Positions 1 to 5,376 of a DNA stretch of 20,760 nt are shown one piece after another. The stretch comes from a virus, in IMG/VR virus record IMGVR_UViG_3300042465_005926, positions 1 to 20,760 of that record; one strand, written 5' to 3'. Both the position numbers and the translations under genes were made by a program. Position 1 is the first letter of the stretch. The number at the start of each line of letters is the position of its first letter. The notes beneath the pieces are model-generated. The model saw only the letters and a program-made list of their open reading frames with translations, searched no databases and was not told the DNA's origin.

Positions 1-44
1 GTGTCGCGTTCGTGAGGGAATTGAGATTTTTACCCAGTCCCTAG

Positions 45-395
45 TTATGCCGTAGGGGGGTTGTTGCCTCTTGAGGAGTTACAGGATTTATGTGCTGGTA
101 ATAGTGGTGAATCTGGGACACCAGGGTAGTAGTGGTCTGCTGTGATTTGTTTTTTATCTGTGAATGGTTGTTTGCATAGCCAACATATTGTGGCTGTTTC
201 TCTTACTTGTTTTGCTCTTTTGCGATAATCGCTTGAATAGTGTGTTCTGTTTGGTTTACGTTTTTGATCTAGTTTTGCAATGTATTCGCTTTGGTGCTTT
301 TGACAGCGGTTTCCTTTCTCAACGAGTGTGCCGCAGTTGAGGCAAGGTCTTTTGAATCCCATTGTTTTATTGTCCCATTGGTTTGGGATACCCAT
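45..395 (-). CDS. HNH endonuclease (terminase-associated type)
   Basis: A 116-aa protein with an HNH fold. An N-terminal zinc knuckle (C18, C21, C31, H34) is followed by a basic stretch, and then the HNH core: C71 and C74, the D87-H88 pair, H102, C105 and N106. In tailed phages HNH proteins of this size usually lie just before the terminase genes and help DNA packaging. Here the terminase would lie left of the window edge, which fits the leftward transcription. The ATG at 395 gives a 127-bp overlap with the upstream Ntn hydrolase gene. A second in-frame ATG at 362 (residue 12, MGFKRPCLNCG) leaves the zinc knuckle intact and shortens the overlap. Neither start has a clear ribosome-binding site. 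The family call is firm; the start and packaging role are inferred. Confidence 0.85.
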   Translation of the reverse strand: MGIPNQWDNKTMGFKRPCLNCGTLVEKGNRCQKHQSEYIAKLDQKRKPNRTHYSSDYRKRAKQVRETATICWLCKQPFTDKKQITADHYYPGVPDSPLLPAHKSCNSSRGNNPPTA

Positions 396-958
396 CCGTA
401 GATTGGTGGGTGGGAGAAAGAGTCGTGGGTGATGGCTGTTTCTATTGCTTCATATAAATATGTTGGATGATTTGTGTCCCAGTCTTTTTGTTTCCTGTGT
501 GCTGTTGCTAATGATCCAAGTGCTAATGAGCCACCTGAACCTATTGCCCAGTATGGTGTGCATCTGCTGATGCCTAGTGTGTTGCTTATGCTGAATGCTT
601 TGCCGTGTGTGACAAGGATTAGTTCTGAGTCTGGTAGTTCTGCTACACCATCTTTAACATCTAGGGTTAGTTGTTCTTGCGCAATCTTTCTGATTAAAGG
701 AATAACTCTTTTCGCTATCCATTGATACCAACTCATTTCATCCTCTTTCTTTTTTAGTTGTGGCGGGATTGCTGGGTACTTAACTATGTACTGGAGTGTG
801 TCGCAGACCCTATCGCTTCCAGCAGCAGCAATAAGCCATTCGCCTTGTCTGATGATTTTGTTCATTGGCATTGCAGTTGTGAATTGCTCATCAGTTATTC
901 CACTCTCAGACATCATTACGCATTGTTTGTTTGTTGATGCAATCCCAATTGTTGTCAT
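269..958 (-). CDS. Proteasome-beta/HslV-like Ntn hydrolase
   Basis: A 229-aa protein that begins MTTIGIAS. After removal of Met it would expose Thr1, the nucleophile of proteasome beta and HslV peptidases. In mature numbering a Lys falls at position 33 (PMNKII) and a Glu at 17, where those families have Lys33 and Asp17. A GSGG motif at residues 140-143 and an Asp at 179 match the conserved glycine-serine-glycine and late Asp of the fold. Length fits a beta subunit without a propeptide. No AAA+ unfoldase such as HslU or Mpa is seen nearby. It could act as a phage protease or have lost activity. The ATG overlaps the stop of the 35-aa gene upstream, and the C-terminus overlaps the HNH gene. Fold assignment comes from motif spacing; activity is inferred. 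Confidence 0.72.
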   Translation of the reverse strand: MTTIGIASTNKQCVMMSESGITDEQFTTAMPMNKIIRQGEWLIAAAGSDRVCDTLQYIVKYPAIPPQLKKKEDEMSWYQWIAKRVIPLIRKIAQEQLTLDVKDGVAELPDSELILVTHGKAFSISNTLGISRCTPYWAIGSGGSLALGSLATAHRKQKDWDTNHPTYLYEAIETAITHDSFSHPPIYGWVSQTNGTIKQWDSKDLASTAAHSLRKETAVKSTKANTLQN

Positions 959-1062
959 TTAACTTTTAGGCTCTCTCGGTCAATGGATATGTTTGCAGCC
1001 TGTAAGCATTCGGCATAGGTTTCGTGGTCTTGTGTATCGCAACCACTACGACAGTTACTCAT
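955..1062 (-). CDS. Small Cys-containing conserved phage protein (35 aa)
   Basis: A 35-aa reading frame starting MSNCRSGCDTQDHETYAECL and ending LKVK. The pattern CxxxC, then TQDH-x-x-YAECL, resembles small proteins found in many actinophages, whose function is unknown. It overlaps the stop of the upstream 65-aa gene by 8 bp, and its TGA overlaps the ATG of the Ntn hydrolase (ATGA junction), the normal packing of this operon. The three cysteines could bind a metal, but no complete site is visible. Confidence 0.65.
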   Translation of the reverse strand: MSNCRSGCDTQDHETYAECLQAANISIDRESLKVK

Positions 1063-1252
1063 CTGCTAACACTTCACTAGCGGGAGCAACATAGTTCTGT
1101 CTCTTGTACTCACGTATCTTTAACTTTGCTGGGCTGTAACCACCAATGGTTCTACCAGTCTTACGTTGTTTACGTGGCTTCTTCTTCCACGCCTTGCCAC
1201 ACTTACGATTGTCGTTACGAGTACCACCTGACTTGCTTCTACCTTTAGCCAC
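1055..1252 (-). CDS. Small highly basic protein, unknown function
   Basis: A 65-aa protein very rich in Lys and Arg in its first 50 residues (for example KKKPRKQRKTGR), with a neutral to acidic C-terminus. The start is GTG at 1252, and GGAAAGG lies 8 bases upstream, overlapping the end of the preceding gene. The charge suggests nucleic-acid binding, possibly accessory to packaging or DNA compaction, but no fold is recognised. An overlapping frame at 1120-1320 is most likely a shadow. Confidence 0.6.
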   Translation of the reverse strand: MAKGRSKSGGTRNDNRKCGKAWKKKPRKQRKTGRTIGGYSPAKLKIREYKRQNYVAPASEVLADE

Positions 1253-1570
1253 TTACTCGACCTTTCCAATAACTGAACCTTTACCTGAAGCAACATCAAC
1301 AGCGTGCAGAACACCAGCAATGAACAATGTTGGTATCTGATGATCAGTTGAGTTAGCGTTACGAAAGGTCATAACCTCAACCTCAGCCATAATTGAATCA
1401 ATTACTGCTTGTCTTGCGAAAGAAACAATTAGATGAGTTCGATCAATAGATTCTTCTAATGATTCAGGTTTGCCCTCGTAATGATCCATAGCATAATTCA
1501 TTAACAAGGATTTGATTCGCTGACCAACAGGGTCATCAAAGATTTCTATTCCCACGATTGTTTCAACCAT
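1253..1570 (-). CDS. Conserved hypothetical protein (105 aa)
   Basis: I do not recognise this 105-aa protein. It looks like a soluble, mainly helical protein of mixed charge, with no membrane segment and no cysteine motif. The ATG at 1570 lies 25 bp inside the end of the upstream HNH gene, with AAGG almost abutting it. A GTG at 1555 is an alternative start. It belongs to the same left operon, and its position between HNH and the basic protein says little about its job. Confidence 0.6.
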   Translation of the reverse strand: MVETIVGIEIFDDPVGQRIKSLLMNYAMDHYEGKPESLEESIDRTHLIVSFARQAVIDSIMAEVEVMTFRNANSTDHQIPTLFIAGVLHAVDVASGKGSVIGKVE

Positions 1571-1827
1571 CCTTGCTCGTGTGCTTCTTTAGGATTTTGT
1601 GTAACCCAGGTATGGCAAGGGCGACATAACGCCACGAGGTTGTCTATTTCTGTGATTGACCCGCCGCGCGAACGGCTCTTTATTTCGTGTATGTCGTGGC
1701 TTCTATCAGACAAACACCTTTGACAAACAGGTCTATCAGCCAAGAGTTTGCGAACAAGATTCCTACGCTTGGTTGCATAAAGTTGTTCCATCTTCGCTGA
1801 TCTTGGTCTAATAGGTTTCCTGTTCAT
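1546..1827 (-). CDS. HNH endonuclease, classic type
   Basis: A 93-aa protein from the ATG at 1827; a TTG at 1833 would add two residues. It contains a compact HNH motif: C35-x2-C38, H47-E48, N63, then C68-x2-C71-H72, with the DNLVALCRPCH signature of the family. The N-terminus is strongly basic. It follows the SSB gene by a few bases. Stand-alone HNH proteins of this size in phages act as homing or packaging nucleases. This is the second HNH protein of the window, and its sequence differs clearly from the one at 45-395. Confidence 0.88.
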   Translation of the reverse strand: MNRKPIRPRSAKMEQLYATKRRNLVRKLLADRPVCQRCLSDRSHDIHEIKSRSRGGSITEIDNLVALCRPCHTWVTQNPKEAHEQGWLKQSWE

Positions 1828-1836
1828 AATCAAATC

Positions 1837-2256
1837 TTAAAAGGTATCTGATACCCAAGGATTGTTATCTGACTGAGTTGCAGCGGGCTTGTCACGCATA
1901 ATTTCGCTATGAGGGCTGAATGCTTTACGTCTAAGTTCAGCACCTACTGAGTCTGCTTCTACTTCAAAAACAGTTTTCTCTGTGCCGTCTTTGGCTGTGT
2001 AGGAGCGTTGTTTGAACTTTCCTGTGATTACTACTGTGTCGCCTTTGCTTACAGTTTTGGTTGTGTTTTCTGCTGTGTCGTTCCAAACGTTTACGTTCAA
2101 AAATACTTTGTCACCATCAACCCATTGACCTGCTGGGTCTTTCTTACGTTCTGAGCAGGCAACACGAAGTGAAGCAACTGCTTTACCTGTTGTTGTGAAA
2201 CGGAGTTCTGGGTCTTGCGTTAAGTTACCTACAATGATGATCGTCGGTAATGGCAT
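1837..2256 (-). CDS. ssb: Single-stranded DNA-binding protein
   Basis: A 139-aa SSB. The N-terminal OB fold covers about residues 1-108, with typical stretches IIIVGNLTQDPELRFTTTGK, RVACSERK, LNVNVWNDTAE and GDTVVITGKFKQRSY. The C-terminal tail is short and ends NNPWVSDTF, so the acidic DDDIPF-like tip that recruits partner proteins in bacterial SSB is only weakly kept. A strong ribosome-binding site (AAAGGAG) precedes the ATG. It should coat single-stranded phage DNA during replication or recombination, with the annealing protein and resolvase encoded nearby. Confidence 0.95.
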   Translation of the reverse strand: MPLPTIIIVGNLTQDPELRFTTTGKAVASLRVACSERKKDPAGQWVDGDKVFLNVNVWNDTAENTTKTVSKGDTVVITGKFKQRSYTAKDGTEKTVFEVEADSVGAELRRKAFSPHSEIMRDKPAATQSDNNPWVSDTF

Positions 2257-2660
2257 TATTTATCTCCTTTGATTTTTGTTAAACGGCTTCCCTGAGTTAT
2301 AGGAAAGAAACCAACAGACTTAGTTCTTTTGCTTTTGTTTTCGAACTGTGTTGTTGTTGGTAAATCTGTTTGGTCTTTCCACTCTGGTTCAAATAGGCGT
2401 AAATCGAAAGCCCACACACCTTGAGGAGTTGAACAAATGTAAGTTGGAATCATTCCTCTTTCACCAGCCTCATATTTCAAGCGAGCATATTTTGATTGCT
2501 CAATCATCAGGTTTTCATAATGAGAATTACGACATTTAAGTTCAATAAACAGTTGTCTAGAGTTAGAAAAACAATCATATGATGCGTAAACACTAGATGA
2601 TTTAATCAAATCTGGCATATAAAACTCTTTTAACTTATCAAATAATTCTTTTTCGTTCAT
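2256..2660 (-). CDS. PD-(D/E)XK nuclease-like protein
   Basis: A 134-aa protein in which D29 and the E40-L-K42 of FIELKCR form a plausible PD-(D/E)XK active site. An IEQSKY helix follows, as in many restriction-like folds. The second half (ICSTPQGVWAFDLRLFEP) reads as the end of the same domain, and the basic C-terminus (NKSKRTKS) may help DNA binding. Its ATG overlaps the WhiB stop (ATGA) and its stop meets the SSB start. Target and role are unknown; DNA processing with SSB and the resolvase is an inference. Confidence 0.6.
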   Translation of the reverse strand: MNEKELFDKLKEFYMPDLIKSSSVYASYDCFSNSRQLFIELKCRNSHYENLMIEQSKYARLKYEAGERGMIPTYICSTPQGVWAFDLRLFEPEWKDQTDLPTTTQFENKSKRTKSVGFFPITQGSRLTKIKGDK

Positions 2661-3001
2661 AATCTGTGCGCAATCACTCGAATAACTTTTCTTTTATCCT
2701 TAACGTTCTCAGGAAGTGGAAACGCTTTTCTTAATCGTTCTCGCTCTGCGGCACTAAAACTGCCCCACACACCAAAACGTTGTTTAGATTCCCAAGCATC
2801 TTCTAAACAGAAACCTCTAACAGGACAACCTAAACAAATTTTTATTGCTCTTTTCATACCTGCAACATCATCTGCTTCACAGAAAAACATTTCAGGATCA
2901 GCATCCAAGCATTTTGCGTGTTTCTCCCAATCATCTGGTCTTGGGCAAGTTCCACAAATCTCTGTACCCTCAATCACAGGATGATTGCAATCTTTTAGCA
3001 T
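2657..3001 (-). CDS. whiB-like: WhiB-family iron-sulfur transcription regulator
   Basis: A 114-aa protein with the WhiB signature. C31, C56, C59 and C65 form the 4Fe-4S ligand set (C-x24-C-x2-C-x5-C), followed by the FGVWGS turn at 76-81 in place of the usual G(V/I)WGG, and then a basic C-terminal tail. The ATG at 3001 is preferred over a TTG at 3007 because GAGGA lies 8 bases upstream of the ATG but only 2 from the TTG. Four further cysteines (C5, C16, C19, C41) lie in the N-terminal part, which is unusual. WhiB proteins bind the main sigma factor; phage copies can reprogram host transcription. It overlaps the resolvase gene by 32 bp. Confidence 0.95.
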   Translation of the reverse strand: MLKDCNHPVIEGTEICGTCPRPDDWEKHAKCLDADPEMFFCEADDVAGMKRAIKICLGCPVRGFCLEDAWESKQRFGVWGSFSAAERERLRKAFPLPENVKDKRKVIRVIAHRL

Positions 3002-3335
3002 TCTCAAGTTCCTCTATCAGTCTGGTTATGGTTTCCAAACTTACTACTGCCCACCAATCTGAAACGCGAGACACTCCTATACCTACTGGCTTAATAACAA
3101 GAACACCAAGGTTTGCAGCGGCATTTACTCGTTCAGTTTCTGTTTCCCTCATCCATTCCTGAATCTTGTAAGACCTTTGATTTTTAACTTCAACAACACA
3201 GCCAGGAACGCCAGCAATGTCTCCAGTATCAAATTTGCCTTGGAGAGCACGTCTTTCAACTGCTGGGAAAGTTTGCCTCAAATAATCAGCAACAGCAGTT
3301 TCAGCCAACGTTCCTTTCTGCTTTGATTTGCTCAT
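2970..3335 (-). CDS. Holliday-junction resolvase-like nuclease
   Basis: A 121-aa PD-(D/E)XK nuclease of the type annotated as Holliday-junction resolvase in actinophages. E12 (KGTLAETAVADYLR), D39 (GDIAG) and the E49-V-K51 pair form the metal-binding site. The spacing and the GVPGCVVEVKNQ stretch fit archaeal-Hjc-like and VRR-NUC enzymes. It would cleave branched DNA during recombination or before packaging. The ATG overlaps the TGA of the 23-aa micro-ORF upstream. Fold confidence is high; substrate is inferred. Confidence 0.82.
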   Translation of the reverse strand: MSKSKQKGTLAETAVADYLRQTFPAVERRALQGKFDTGDIAGVPGCVVEVKNQRSYKIQEWMRETETERVNAAANLGVLVIKPVGIGVSRVSDWWAVVSLETITRLIEELENAKRLQSSCD

Positions 3336-3403
3336 CTAACAAGCAACTTCACAACAAAATACATAATCCCAAACAACATAAAAGCAATCAAAATCTCACC
3401 CAT
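3332..3403 (-). CDS. 23-aa putative membrane micro-protein
   Basis: A very short frame, MGEILIAFMLFGIMYFVVKL plus LVR, which is one hydrophobic helix ending in positive charge. It starts directly after the stop of the 47-aa gene (TAA then ATG), with GGGG 7 bases upstream, and its TGA overlaps the resolvase ATG. The tidy packing supports translation, but length alone cannot prove it. Confidence 0.45.
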   Translation of the reverse strand: MGEILIAFMLFGIMYFVVKLLVR

Positions 3404-3547
3404 TTAGTAACCCCAAACTTTTTCATCAGCACGATCTTTTGCAGCCAAATCAGCATCAGGTTGCCACTTAGGTTCAGAGTTCAACAACTCATCCCAAGAC
3501 TCATAAACAAAAGTTATTGAACCATCAGCATTGTTTCGTGTGATCAT
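3404..3547 (-). CDS. 47-aa hypothetical protein
   Basis: A 47-aa acidic frame with no recognised domain, starting MITRNNADGS and ending DEKVWGY. Tryptophans at positions 18, 28 and 45 and the mixed composition look like a real soluble peptide. The ATG at 3547 overlaps the stop of the 30-aa frame upstream (ATGA), and its TAA is followed at once by the ATG of the 23-aa frame. A GGGA lies about 9 bases upstream. Confidence 0.55.
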   Translation of the reverse strand: MITRNNADGSITFVYESWDELLNSEPKWQPDADLAAKDRADEKVWGY

Positions 3548-3636
3548 TTATTTTTCCCAGGTAGTTTGTGGATAGTCCAAGGAAGTGTTAAAAGAAACAA
3601 ATAAATCATCCACACAGCGTAATCGTAGAAATTCAT
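3544..3636 (-). CDS. 30-aa putative membrane micro-protein
   Basis: A 30-aa frame (MNFYDYAVWMIYLFLLTLPW and then a KLPGKNK tail): one membrane-spanning helix with a basic cytoplasmic end. Its ATG shares a base with the stop of the 133-aa gene (TAATG), and its TGA overlaps the next ATG. It may be a phage membrane effector, but nothing identifies a function. Confidence 0.5.
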   Translation of the reverse strand: MNFYDYAVWMIYLFLLTLPWTIHKLPGKNK

Positions 3637-4037
3637 TATTTGACCACGCAATCGTGCGATTCGCCTTTAACAAAACCTTTATGGCAATCAACACAAATCT
3701 TGACCAAGCGCAGATGCCTTTCTTTGTTTTGTTTCATAACAGGACCGAACTCTTGCTTCGGTTCTTCATAAATGCTTTCAGCCAACTCATCACAAAGTTC
3801 CAACGCTTCAGCCCCATCCAAAACGATTGACCAGTCCACAATATCCAAGAGGACTGACAATTCATCCACAAGAGAATCTTGTTTTGCAAAATCTCCGTGA
3901 ACAATCGTTTGAGCCAGTTCTAAAACCTTGTCAGGATTCTTCTCAATCGAATGAGCAGCAAACCTGATGAAAGAATCTAAATCCTTTTTTGGAACACGAA
4001 CAATAGTAAAATTGCCGTCTTTAATAACTTTTGACAT
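3636..4037 (-). CDS. Hypothetical protein with C-terminal Cys/His knuckle
   Basis: A 133-aa acidic, mainly helical protein. The last 20 residues carry CVDCHKGF...SHDC, a likely single zinc site (CxxC with His and Cys). No family is recognised. A good ribosome-binding site (AAAGGGA, 6 bases before the ATG) is present, and the start overlaps the stop of the 73-aa gene (TAATG). Together with the 73-aa and 132-aa neighbours it makes a run of small proteins with putative metal knuckles in the first operon after the non-coding region. Confidence 0.7.
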   Translation of the reverse strand: MSKVIKDGNFTIVRVPKKDLDSFIRFAAHSIEKNPDKVLELAQTIVHGDFAKQDSLVDELSVLLDIVDWSIVLDGAEALELCDELAESIYEEPKQEFGPVMKQNKERHLRLVKICVDCHKGFVKGESHDCVVK

Positions 4038-4258
4038 TAGAAGTCCCTTTGATTAGCAGGATGGGAAGCAAAGTAATGATCAATAACAACTGTTCCAGCC
4101 ATCACCTGACCATTCCAAGAGTTGTCGTGCTTGCAACCAAAACCACATTCCAAGCAAACAAGTTCACCATCAGGATTAACCGATTGATCTAAAATTGATG
4201 CAAACAAATCAAAGTTCTCATAGATTGCATCAGGTAAAGCCTCTTTTGTTCTGCTCAT
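4037..4258 (-). CDS. Hypothetical protein with CxxCxxxC cluster (73 aa)
   Basis: A 73-aa protein with a Cys-rich middle (VCLECGFGCKHDNSW) that could bind zinc, followed by VVIDHYFASHP. The ATG overlaps the TGA of the 51-aa gene upstream. Function unknown. The pairing of Cys residues with His in the following stretch suggests one metal site. Confidence 0.65.
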   Translation of the reverse strand: MSRTKEALPDAIYENFDLFASILDQSVNPDGELVCLECGFGCKHDNSWNGQVMAGTVVIDHYFASHPANQRDF

Positions 4259-4410
4259 TTGTTTCTCAAATCGTCAATCAAAACTTGCAATTGCTTTTGA
4301 GTAACAACTGTTGAAAGCAAACCAGCAAACGCCTCAACAGCATTGTCTTGCCATTTATCTCTCATTAGACCAACTAATTCGTTAAGTTGATCGTTTTCTT
4401 TTACTGCCAT
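4255..4410 (-). CDS. 51-aa hypothetical helical protein
   Basis: A 51-aa frame starting MAVKENDQLNELVGLMRDKW and ending VLIDDLRNK, predicted by eye as two amphipathic helices. It has a strong ribosome-binding site (AAAGAGGA, 4 bases before the ATG), and its TGA overlaps the next ATG. Such small helical acidic proteins in phages are often adaptors or inhibitors, but nothing specific is visible. Confidence 0.7.
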   Translation of the reverse strand: MAVKENDQLNELVGLMRDKWQDNAVEAFAGLLSTVVTQKQLQVLIDDLRNK

Positions 4411-4433
4411 TTTGTCCTCTTTCTTTTGTAGGG

Positions 4434-4471
4434 TTCTGCTGGCCGATTACGCAGGTATCCGACCAGCAGAA
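4434..4471 (-). other. Intercistronic stem-loop
   Basis: A perfect 9-bp inverted repeat, TTCTGCTGG at 4434-4442 and CCAGCAGAA at 4463-4471, with further inner pairing (CGAT with ATCCG, one bulge). It lies in the 71-bp gap between the 132-aa and 51-aa genes, the only sizeable gap in this operon. There is no downstream U tract on the minus strand, so it is more likely an RNA-processing, stability or partial attenuation hairpin than a full terminator. Confidence 0.6.
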
Positions 4472-4481
4472 GATTGATTCT

Positions 4482-4880
4482 TTAGAAGTGTGGGTCTCTG
4501 TATTCTTTTGCGTAACCAACAGCAACTTCACCACTCCAAGTACGAGCAATAAACTTGTAAATGCCTCTTGCTTTTTGATTACACCAAACACAATTCTTTG
4601 GATCGGCAGAATCTTTTGAGCAAGAATAATTTGTGCATTTGATTTCTTTTGCGTGGAATCTTGTTTTAACACCATTTACTTCGTGTGTTGTTTCAAGATA
4701 GTTAATTTGTCCTGCTCTTGCACCAGATTTGAATCTAACTACATTAGTTACAATGTCAGCATAAGAATCTGATCCAACATAATACGTTGCAACATTTCCA
4801 ACTTCTACTTCCATCATTGCAATTGCTGGGAATCTTTCATTGTATTCTTCTACCCAACTTTTAATTACTGTGCTTTCCAT
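4482..4880 (-). CDS. Hypothetical protein, first gene of the left operon
   Basis: A 132-aa protein of unknown function. Its middle (TYYVGSDSYADIVTNVVRFK) looks beta-rich. Towards the end it has a cysteine group, CTNYSCSKDSADPKNCVWC, that could form a zinc ribbon. The ATG follows AGGAAAGG by about 7 bases, a strong ribosome-binding site. It is the first gene downstream of the long non-coding stretch and of the predicted promoter at 4919-4946, so it probably heads the operon that runs to the left edge. Confidence 0.75.
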   Translation of the reverse strand: MESTVIKSWVEEYNERFPAIAMMEVEVGNVATYYVGSDSYADIVTNVVRFKSGARAGQINYLETTHEVNGVKTRFHAKEIKCTNYSCSKDSADPKNCVWCNQKARGIYKFIARTWSGEVAVGYAKEYRDPHF

Positions 4881-4918
4881 TTTGACCCCTTTCCTAAGGT
4901 CTTGTGCTTACATAACTA

Positions 4919-4946
4919 ATATTACTCTTTTGTTATACAAATACAA
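4919..4946 (-). promoter_or_regulatory. Candidate promoter of the left operon
   Basis: On the minus strand TTGTAT (4946-4941) and TAATAT (4924-4919) are separated by 16 bp, close to a sigma-70-type -35/-10 pair. They lie 39 bp upstream of the 4880 start. The three GATAAC iterons lie about 20 bp upstream of the -35 element. This is a motif match only. Confidence 0.4.
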
Positions 4947-4965
4947 GGTATTTCAAGCATAATTA

Positions 4966-4998
4966 GATAACGATTTGATAACAGTTTGATAACGAAAG
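4966..4998. repeat. Three GATAAC iterons at 11-bp spacing
   Basis: GATAAC occurs at 4966-4971, 4977-4982 and 4988-4993, exactly 11 bp apart. The two gaps are CGATTT-like and AGTTT-like, so the unit is close to GATAACGATTT. Spacing of one helical turn puts all copies on the same DNA face, typical of a cooperative protein-binding site next to a promoter or of origin iterons. Confidence 0.7.
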
Positions 4999-5090
4999 TC
5001 TAAAATGTCTGAAATTACTAGAACACTTGTTCGGTTTACGTTCAGGCGGAGAAAACTAGGCAGAGGATGGCAAGGAAACCCTCACCAACC

Positions 5091-5145
5091 CCGAATTACG
5101 CCCAGTATGGAGACTGAGGCTTCGGATGGGTGGTCTTTTGACCAC
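5091..5145. other. Structured element: bulged hairpin plus tetraloop hairpin
   Basis: CCGAA (5091-5095) pairs with TTCGG (5121-5125). Inside it GCC pairs with GGC and CAG with CTG, leaving TTAC and A bulges and an 8-nt loop: 11 base pairs in all. Directly after it GTGGTC (5130-5135) and GACCAC (5140-5145) form a 6-bp hairpin with a TTTT loop. An upstream ACCC (5088-5091) can pair with GGGT (5128-5131), so two mutually exclusive folds exist. The strand that is transcribed is not known. Confidence 0.5.
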
Positions 5146-5253
5146 GATTGCGCCATATGTAAATAAAGATTGGTAGATCAATGTTAGGCAACCAGTTTTA
5201 ACATCTCTTAAATTTACTCGCACATTTTCGATCTTGTGCTCGCTTGATTATTT

Positions 5254-5263
5254 TCTTGCAAGA
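5254..5263. promoter_or_regulatory. 10-bp palindrome TCTTGCAAGA
   Basis: A perfect palindrome that touches the left end of the cloverleaf-like element. It could be a site for a dimeric regulator. Palindromes of this length occur by chance at low frequency, so the call rests on its position in the non-coding stretch. Confidence 0.3.
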
Positions 5264-5353
5264 TAAAACATCTGCCTCAAACGCAGATTTAACCTGTGAT
5301 TGGCAGGTCAAGAGAATTTAACGAGCCTCTCCCACTCGACTACAAGTTTTACC
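5262..5353 (-). other. Cloverleaf-like RNA fold
   Basis: Read on the minus strand, GGTAAAAC (5353-5346) pairs with GTTTTATC (5269-5262) over 8 bp (one G-U pair) and closes three hairpins. These are CGAG/CTCG with a 9-nt loop, ACCTG/CAGGT with a 7-nt loop, and ATCTGC/GCAGAT with a 7-nt loop. The order and sizes recall the D, anticodon and T arms of a tRNA. It is not a standard tRNA: the middle loop CCAATCA lacks U33, the last loop GTTTGAG is not a TTCRA loop, and the linkers are too long. It lies just downstream of the 97-aa gene, so it may also serve as its 3' end structure. Confidence 0.4.
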
Positions 5354-5376
5354 ACACTTTGTTCTGTAATACCAAA

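Larger units (their letters stand above)
4881..5376. other. 496-bp non-coding stretch
   Basis: The longest gene-free stretch of the window. From right to left it holds a cloverleaf-like set of hairpins (5262-5353), a 10-bp palindrome TCTTGCAAGA (5254-5263), smaller stem-loops (5220-5239 and 5181-5204), a GC-richer segment with a strong bulged hairpin (5091-5145), three 11-bp-spaced GATAAC iterons (4966-4993) and a promoter for the left operon. A 53-codon plus-strand frame at 5005-5166 is open, but I do not regard it as a gene. Possible roles are a regulatory region, an untranslated RNA or a replication origin. Confidence 0.6.

Noticed and set aside
1120-1320. 66-aa minus-strand frame overlapping the basic protein and the 105-aa gene
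   Set aside because: The two overlapping frames fit the operon packing better and this frame has no ribosome-binding site.
5005-5166. 53-codon plus-strand frame starting MSEITRTLVR
   Set aside because: Weak ribosome-binding site and unusual Arg codon mix; the region is better explained by base pairing. Kept as an alternative only.
5262-5353. A functional tRNA gene
   Set aside because: No U33, no TTCRA T-loop and over-long linkers, so it is listed only as a cloverleaf-like fold.
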